20,179 bases of DNA, taken from assembly GCA_003427395.1 (NCBI GenBank), contig BFEA01000019.1:355309-375487 (forward strand), read 5' to 3'. The notes under the pieces are model-generated. The model was not told where the DNA came from and did not search any database. It worked only from the letters and a program-made list of their open reading frames with translations. This DNA is from Chara braunii (taxonomy: Eukaryota > Streptophyta > Charophyceae > Charales > Characeae). Positions 16,845-20,179 of the stretch are shown piece by piece; within the stretch, counting starts at the first letter, position 1; every line of letters starts with the position of its first letter. The translations under genes and the position numbers were made by a program.

Positions 16845-17099
16845 CCCAACCCCTATCCGAGTCTATGATAAGTGTAGGAGCCTTTGTGAACCTAGAAGTT
16901 GGTGGATTTTTTTTTTTTTTTTTAAGAAGTCGGTGGAATAGTAACTGGACTGCTGAATCGTGATGATCCCGAGAATGGATATGGAGCTGATCCCTTGGGG
17001 ACCTGTTTTCATTAAAAAGAAAGAAAAGACAAAAGAATGTGGCCATCACTCACGTATACTGCAGTGAGTCCTCTCCTTGCTCTCATACCAAAAAGATAT
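16845..17099. other. Intergenic before the second serpin locus
   Basis: Contains a T18 run at about 16906-16923. On the minus strand 17079-17090 reads TGGTATGAGAGC, one base off the tRNA-iMet primer-binding site, but with no LTR end beside it. No gene seen. Confidence 0.4.
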
Positions 17100-17492
17100 T
17101 AAGTCATAATGCCACCTGGGCCCGAGCTATACATTTCCTCTCTAGCATGAGCCCACTTCCAATGCGAGCTAATCTGTGTGGCCATGTGCGGCCGATCTCC
17201 TAGCCAATGCTGCAGAAATCCCATCTTGAACGAGGTACAGGAATGGATGACCCGCAATGAGTTTAAAGAGATGGTACCGTTCCAACCAAGCATACCAGTG
17301 GCCACAACTGGTGCAACAGTGGAAGTCGCTTCCACGTATTAAGCTTTGTGGTACAACAGCGACGCAAACAGGTATTCGGTGGTGGTGGTGGGATTCCACG
17401 ATGGGCATAACGTTTATCGCGATTGGGTCAAGCGCGTCCACAATCCAGATCGGCACATTCCCAATAAGCTCAAACGCCCACTTCGCCAAGCC
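17100..17492 (-). pseudogene. Decayed serpin C-terminal fragment
   Basis: Reading the minus strand just past the serpin stop, similarity to the serpin 3' end resumes: IWIVDALDPIAIN (like GIVDAFDPLSAN), then CACAAAGCTTAATACGTGGAAG (like HKAYVEV with a stop), and HPFLYLVQD (like HPFLFIIQD). The loop region between is unrecognisable. It corresponds to the fragment at 2385-2700 beside the other copy, including the stop after the Ala codon. Confidence 0.65.
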
Positions 17493-17495
17493 TTT

Positions 17496-19160
17496 CTACA
17501 GGCTTGGGTTCTGAACCTGTCCCATGATGATGATGTTTCCTAAAGGGTCTTGAATGATGAACAAAAATGGATGATCAACAATGAATGAAACAGAGATGAC
17601 CGGAGGACCTGCGGCTAAGGTGCTCACAATTATACTCGTTGCAGCTGCTGCCTCTGACCCCTCCTCGTTGACTTCCACGTAAGCTTTGTGGTATACTTCT
17701 GACACAAATAGTGATTCCGTGGAATTCGTCATCGCTGCAAAGTTTGCAGACAATGGGTCAAATGCATCCACAATCCCCATTGACTTAAAGGTATCACTTA
17801 GAAGCAAAGCATCTGACGTCAGACGGAATCGTGGCATCCTCAGCTCGGAAATCCAGACCTCACTGTCTAGGCTTGAGCTAATTGAAAGACACGTGCTCAA
17901 CTGCTCAGGAGTGAGCTCCGCTACGAGGTCAGCGAGGCCATCGACTCTCTCCGGGAGGAATATATACATGTCCCACCCTGACATACCCACTCCTTGAAGT
18001 TCGTTCTCCGTCCCCACTCTATATGGTAGCCGCAGCACAGAGAAGGTCCCTGCCGATCCCTCTTTGTTGCACATGCTGTGCACCGACCCATGCAGGTCCT
18101 TCATCTTCATCATTGGGACATCAACCGAAGTTTGACTGGATAGCATGAACGGCCCGGGCTCCGTCAATGATTGGTTGAACTTGTCGGCCCACACAGCTTT
18201 AAAATAGAGAGCATTTGCAAGTACCACTCGTGTCAAGCTACTCAAGGAACCAACAGGGAGAAGGTCTAAAATCTTACCATGTGTGACGTTTGAAACCCAA
18301 GCATTGATCGTCTGACGAATGGCCTCTGCATCGACAGAGAAGTCGACGACCTGCGGAACCGCATGGTACGTTGAATTTGTAAGGTTGACGAAGCGGTCAG
18401 TGAGAGGGAATCTGTTCTGAACCCACAGATTGTTCGCTAACTCAAACAGCATTGTTCTCTGGCCCCCTTTACCTTGGCTTGCATTGCTATCATTGGCAGC
18501 CTGCAACAGCATGCGTCCCACAGCATCACTCAGCTGATAAACATCGGATGCATTCAATGCTGTCAAAAGCTGCGACAGTGTGTTGCCGTCCACACCCCCG
18601 CTCAACATAGCTAGCACTGTAAACACGCTAAGAGGAGAAAACACCACATTTGTACTTCCATTTGCACTGAAATTTGTTTTACTGTTGATAGCCTGCACCA
18701 TACTGACCGCAAGCTTCGTCATCCCCCGAGCAGTAAGTGTTGAGCTTGAGTTTGGAGGGTCAAGCGAAGCCAAGGTTCGGAGAGGACGAGTGGGTCTGCG
18801 ATAACTTGCGTGTGTTCTTAGTTCTCTGTGCTTCGTACCCTCTCTGAACAGATGGGATGCAGCATGCCCGGAGTCTACCATCCGTCCTTCACCGTTGTCA
18901 TCACTGGACAGTTTGTCATATACTTCAGCCAACTCCATTCGGCGACCCTCTCTCAACTCAGGCCGATGAACCCATGAAACCACTCCTTGTCGATCATGAT
19001 GTCCATTCTCGTGTGTGGTCACATCTTTTCCAACTTGCAAAATTCGATCAGGTGGCAGGAAAAGTGATGCATTTGCTTCAGAAGCTTTGAGATTGGCAAC
19101 CACAAGAATTATCACAAACAAGAGCTTGAAGGCCCACACACAGTGCAGCAGAAGACCCAT
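17496..19160 (-). CDS. Secreted serpin-family protease inhibitor
   Basis: 554-residue intact, intron-free serpin. A hydrophobic N-terminus (CVWAFKLLFVIILVVANL, residues 7-24) followed by ASEANA looks like a signal peptide, so it should enter the secretory pathway. Nine or more N-x-S/T sites fit that. Residues 32-145 form an Arg-rich extension absent from typical plant serpins of about 390-400 residues. The serpin fold starts near residue 147: NVVFSPLSVF (171-180), NALYFKAVWADKF (316-328), hinge EEGSEAAAAT (499-508), signature HPFLFIIQDPLG (530-541), end GQVQNPSL. The small-residue hinge predicts an inhibitory serpin that inserts its loop on cleavage. Counting 17 residues places P1 at Leu515 and P1' at Ala516, suggesting a chymotrypsin- or elastase-like target (inference). 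Cys364 is the residue replaced by a stop in the copy at 600-2354. The start ATG is the only in-frame ATG before the signal peptide. An AT tract 66-84 bases upstream could supply a TATA box. Confidence 0.92.
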   Translation of the reverse strand: MGLLLHCVWAFKLLFVIILVVANLKASEANASLFLPPDRILQVGKDVTTHENGHHDRQGVVSWVHRPELREGRRMELAEVYDKLSSDDNGEGRMVDSGHAASHLFREGTKHRELRTHASYRRPTRPLRTLASLDPPNSSSTLTARGMTKLAVSMVQAINSKTNFSANGSTNVVFSPLSVFTVLAMLSGGVDGNTLSQLLTALNASDVYQLSDAVGRMLLQAANDSNASQGKGGQRTMLFELANNLWVQNRFPLTDRFVNLTNSTYHAVPQVVDFSVDAEAIRQTINAWVSNVTHGKILDLLPVGSLSSLTRVVLANALYFKAVWADKFNQSLTEPGPFMLSSQTSVDVPMMKMKDLHGSVHSMCNKEGSAGTFSVLRLPYRVGTENELQGVGMSGWDMYIFLPERVDGLADLVAELTPEQLSTCLSISSSLDSEVWISELRMPRFRLTSDALLLSDTFKSMGIVDAFDPLSANFAAMTNSTESLFVSEVYHKAYVEVNEEGSEAAAATSIIVSTLAAGPPVISVSFIVDHPFLFIIQDPLGNIIIMGQVQNPSL

Positions 19161-19225
19161 ACAATGTGTCAGGCCGCAGAATCAATGAAACATTAACCAA
19201 GGCAGCCAAGAATGTCAACCACAAA

Positions 19226-19244
19226 TATATATATATATATATAT
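19226..19244. repeat. (AT)n tract upstream of the serpin, possible TATA element
   Basis: AT dinucleotides lie 66-84 bases before the serpin ATG (minus strand) and directly abut the truncated ribozyme repeat at 19245. They could act as a TATA box and also mark the retroelement junction. Confidence 0.5.
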
Positions 19245-19356
19245 GAAACTCCGACGAAACAGTTTGTCACAGCCCCTTGTTTGTTGTCCTCTTCTCTCTC
19301 TCTGCCTACGGTTTACCGAACAGTTCTGTTTGTGACGATATATATATATTGTCACA
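19245..19356 (+). mobile_element. LTR-like repeat with truncated hammerhead (copy A)
   Basis: Aligns at about 95% with 19934-20037, starting inside ribozyme loop II (GAAACTCCGACGAAACAGTT) and running through CTGCCTACGGTTTACC and GTTTGTGACG to the AT tract. Unlike that copy it continues into TTGTCACA (19349-19356), the same terminus that abuts the primer-binding site at the window end. TTTGTGAC (19329-19336) and GTCACAAA (19351-19358) form an AT-centred palindrome. Confidence 0.7.
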
Positions 19357-19365
19357 AAGTTATCA

Positions 19366-19436
19366 CTTCGTTTTTTTATCTTCTTGCTTACAATTCCCCC
19401 TGTTCAGAAGCTCTTGCGTACGAGGCCGCCCAAGTG
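19366..19436 (+). repeat. Leader region, inverted copy of 20039-20110
   Basis: CTTCTTGCTTACAATTCCCC to GAGGCCGCCCAAGTGG is the reverse complement, with few differences, of 20039-20097 and beyond. In both places it follows an LTR-like terminus on its own strand, so it is read as the internal leader of the same element family. Confidence 0.7.
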
Positions 19437-19702
19437 GATGTAGGTAGAGCGGCGGCTGCCCCCAACCCCGTGTGTCATATCGACCCACTTGCACACATCC
19501 AAAGGGCAAAGAGGCAAAGAAAAGAGGAAGGAAACAGCTGAACACAACAAAACAGGGGGAAACAAATCCTAGATGACAAGTCCCACATGCAAGCACCGCC
19601 CCCACGTCACAGGCCAAACGACGGGACAAGACCAACCAGGATATCAAAACACTTTGCCTGCAAAAACAGAAATCAATCTATTGCAACTACCGCCCCCTGT
19701 GC
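19437..19702. other. Probable non-coding interior of the retrozyme-like element
   Basis: No open frame of note. It contains AAAACAGGGGG (about 19548-19558), which resembles a polypurine tract, but no LTR start is identified after it. Confidence 0.35.
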
Positions 19703-19809
19703 TGCCCGGTAAACCATAGGCAGAGAGGGAGGGAGAAGAGGACAACGAACGAGGGGCTGTGGCAAACTGTTTCGTCGGAGTTTCACCGACTCATCAGGAG
19801 GCTGAACCC
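19703..19809 (-). repeat. Left arm of a long inverted repeat (ribozyme repeat, copy C)
   Basis: Reverse complement of 19909-20011 at roughly 90% or better, with a small insertion in the CT-rich part. The two arms are about 100 bases apart, so the transcript could fold into a long hairpin. Confidence 0.8.
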
Positions 19810-19822
19810 TATCCATCTGGTG
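19762..19822 (-). ncRNA. Degenerate hammerhead ribozyme motif (copy C)
   Basis: On the minus strand CTGATGA (19791-19797), stem II GTCGG/CCGAC with a 7-base loop, and GAA (19771-19773) are intact. The cleavage side is not: stem I is reduced to three pairs, and the upstream CAGATGGA cannot pair with the downstream ACAGTTTG as the intact copy does. Self-cleavage is unlikely. Confidence 0.6.
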
Positions 19823-19897
19823 TGGGTGAGTGATAGTCTACTTTGGTTTTGGTTAAGGTAGATTATCATTTACAGTGTACTCAGTGAGGGGATTCTG

Positions 19898-19955
19898 CAG
19901 ACTGTTGAGGGTTCAGCCTCCTGATGAGTCGGTGAAACTCCGACGAAACAGTTTG
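19898..19955 (+). ncRNA. Hammerhead self-cleaving ribozyme (complete motif)
   Basis: All catalytic-core nucleotides are present. Stem III: CAGACTGT (19898-19905) with ACAGTTTG (19948-19955), 8 bp including one G-T wobble. Unpaired T at 19906 is the nucleotide before the scissile bond (H17). Stem I: GAGG (19907-19910) and CCTC (19917-19920) with loop GTTCAG. Core CTGATGA (19921-19927). Stem II: GTCGG (19928-19932) and CCGAC (19940-19944) with loop TGAAACT. Core GAA (19945-19947), with A19948 pairing T19905. Stem III is the open stem (type III), as in plant retrozymes and viroid-like RNAs. Predicted cleavage is between 19906 and 19907. The element family around it suggests a retrotransposon role. 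Confidence 0.88.
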
Positions 19956-20037
19956 TCACAGCCCCTCGTTTGTTGTCGTCTTCTCTCTCTCTGCCTACGG
20001 TTTACCGGGCAGTTCTGTTTGTGACGATATATATATA
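19909..20037 (+). mobile_element. LTR-like repeat with hammerhead (copy D)
   Basis: Carries most of the ribozyme and then CACAGCCCC, a CT-rich stretch, CTGCCTACGGTTTACC, GTTCTGTTTGTGACG and an AT tract. It stops inside the AT tract before TGTCACA would be reached and joins, at 20039, to the opposite-strand leader of element B. 19909-20011 is the right arm of the inverted repeat with 19703-19809. Confidence 0.7.
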
Positions 20038-20038
20038 T

Positions 20039-20179
20039 CCACGTGGGCGGCCTTGTACGCAAGAGGTTCTGAACAGGGGGAGTTGTAAGGAAGAAGATTA
20101 AAAACGAATTTAAGATTTTTTTGTTTTTTTTGGTTTTTTCGCTTAGGCGCTCTGATATCATGTGACAATATATATATAT
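20039..20179 (-). mobile_element. 5' end of a second retrozyme-like element (copy B), off the window
   Basis: Read on the minus strand from the window edge: an AT tract, TTGTCACA (LTR end at 20161), a primer-binding-site-like sequence (20149-20160), then an A-rich leader that continues to 20039 and matches 19366-19436. The LTR itself, where a ribozyme would be expected, lies beyond 20179. Confidence 0.6.
20149..20160 (-). promoter_or_regulatory. Primer-binding-site-like sequence (tRNA-iMet)
   Basis: Minus-strand TGATATCAGAGC differs by one base from the tRNA-iMet primer site TGGTATCAGAGC, directly follows an LTR-type CA end, and continues GCC. Confidence 0.65.

Overview
Eukaryotic nuclear DNA, most likely from a charophyte green alga (Characeae, cf. 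Chara). The reasons are intron-free serpins with a green-plant-type hinge, plant-type tRNA-iMet primer sites, LINE and SINE debris, many microsatellites, and two gene families (a Myb/SANT-like protein and an unnamed partner) that I associate with Chara draft genomes. That last link is recall, not a search result. Almost everything here is duplicated, decayed or mobile. Only one host gene, the serpin on the minus strand at 17496-19160, looks intact.

Layout. 1-600: an AG microsatellite and a G-rich minisatellite. 600-2700: a broken serpin copy (+) followed by a decayed serpin tail. 2990-3445: a 21-bp telomere-like array and a retroelement 3' end. 3690-10690: a GC-rich block with two decayed plus-strand genes, a Myb/SANT-like gene (4350-6225) and an unknown gene (8285-10130), separated by CT, poly-G and GTC-type simple repeats. 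10700-13450: a SINE head, a purine-rich stretch, an LTR-retroelement edge with a duplicated primer-binding site, and hairpins. 13447-16850: a second SINE, a 5'-truncated LINE, an opposing LINE fragment, and foldback/MITE-like repeats. 17100-19160: a second serpin locus on the minus strand, again followed by a decayed serpin tail. The two serpin loci are therefore an inverted duplication about 14.4 kb apart.

The most striking part is 19226-20179, directly upstream of the intact serpin. It holds a complete hammerhead self-cleaving ribozyme motif (19898-19955) with every core nucleotide and three paired stems, a second oppositely oriented copy with an altered cleavage side, and a third truncated copy. 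The ribozyme-bearing repeats end in an AT tract plus TGTCACA. At the window end that terminus abuts a near-match to the tRNA-iMet primer-binding site. This is the organisation of retrozymes: small non-autonomous LTR-type retroelements whose repeats encode hammerheads and which spread as circular RNA. A retrozyme-like family in a streptophyte alga is the main candidate discovery.

The serpins probably encode secreted protease inhibitors. The two copies are close over the body of the protein but differ sharply in the reactive-centre loop, which fits diversification of target specificity after duplication, before the plus-strand copy was lost.
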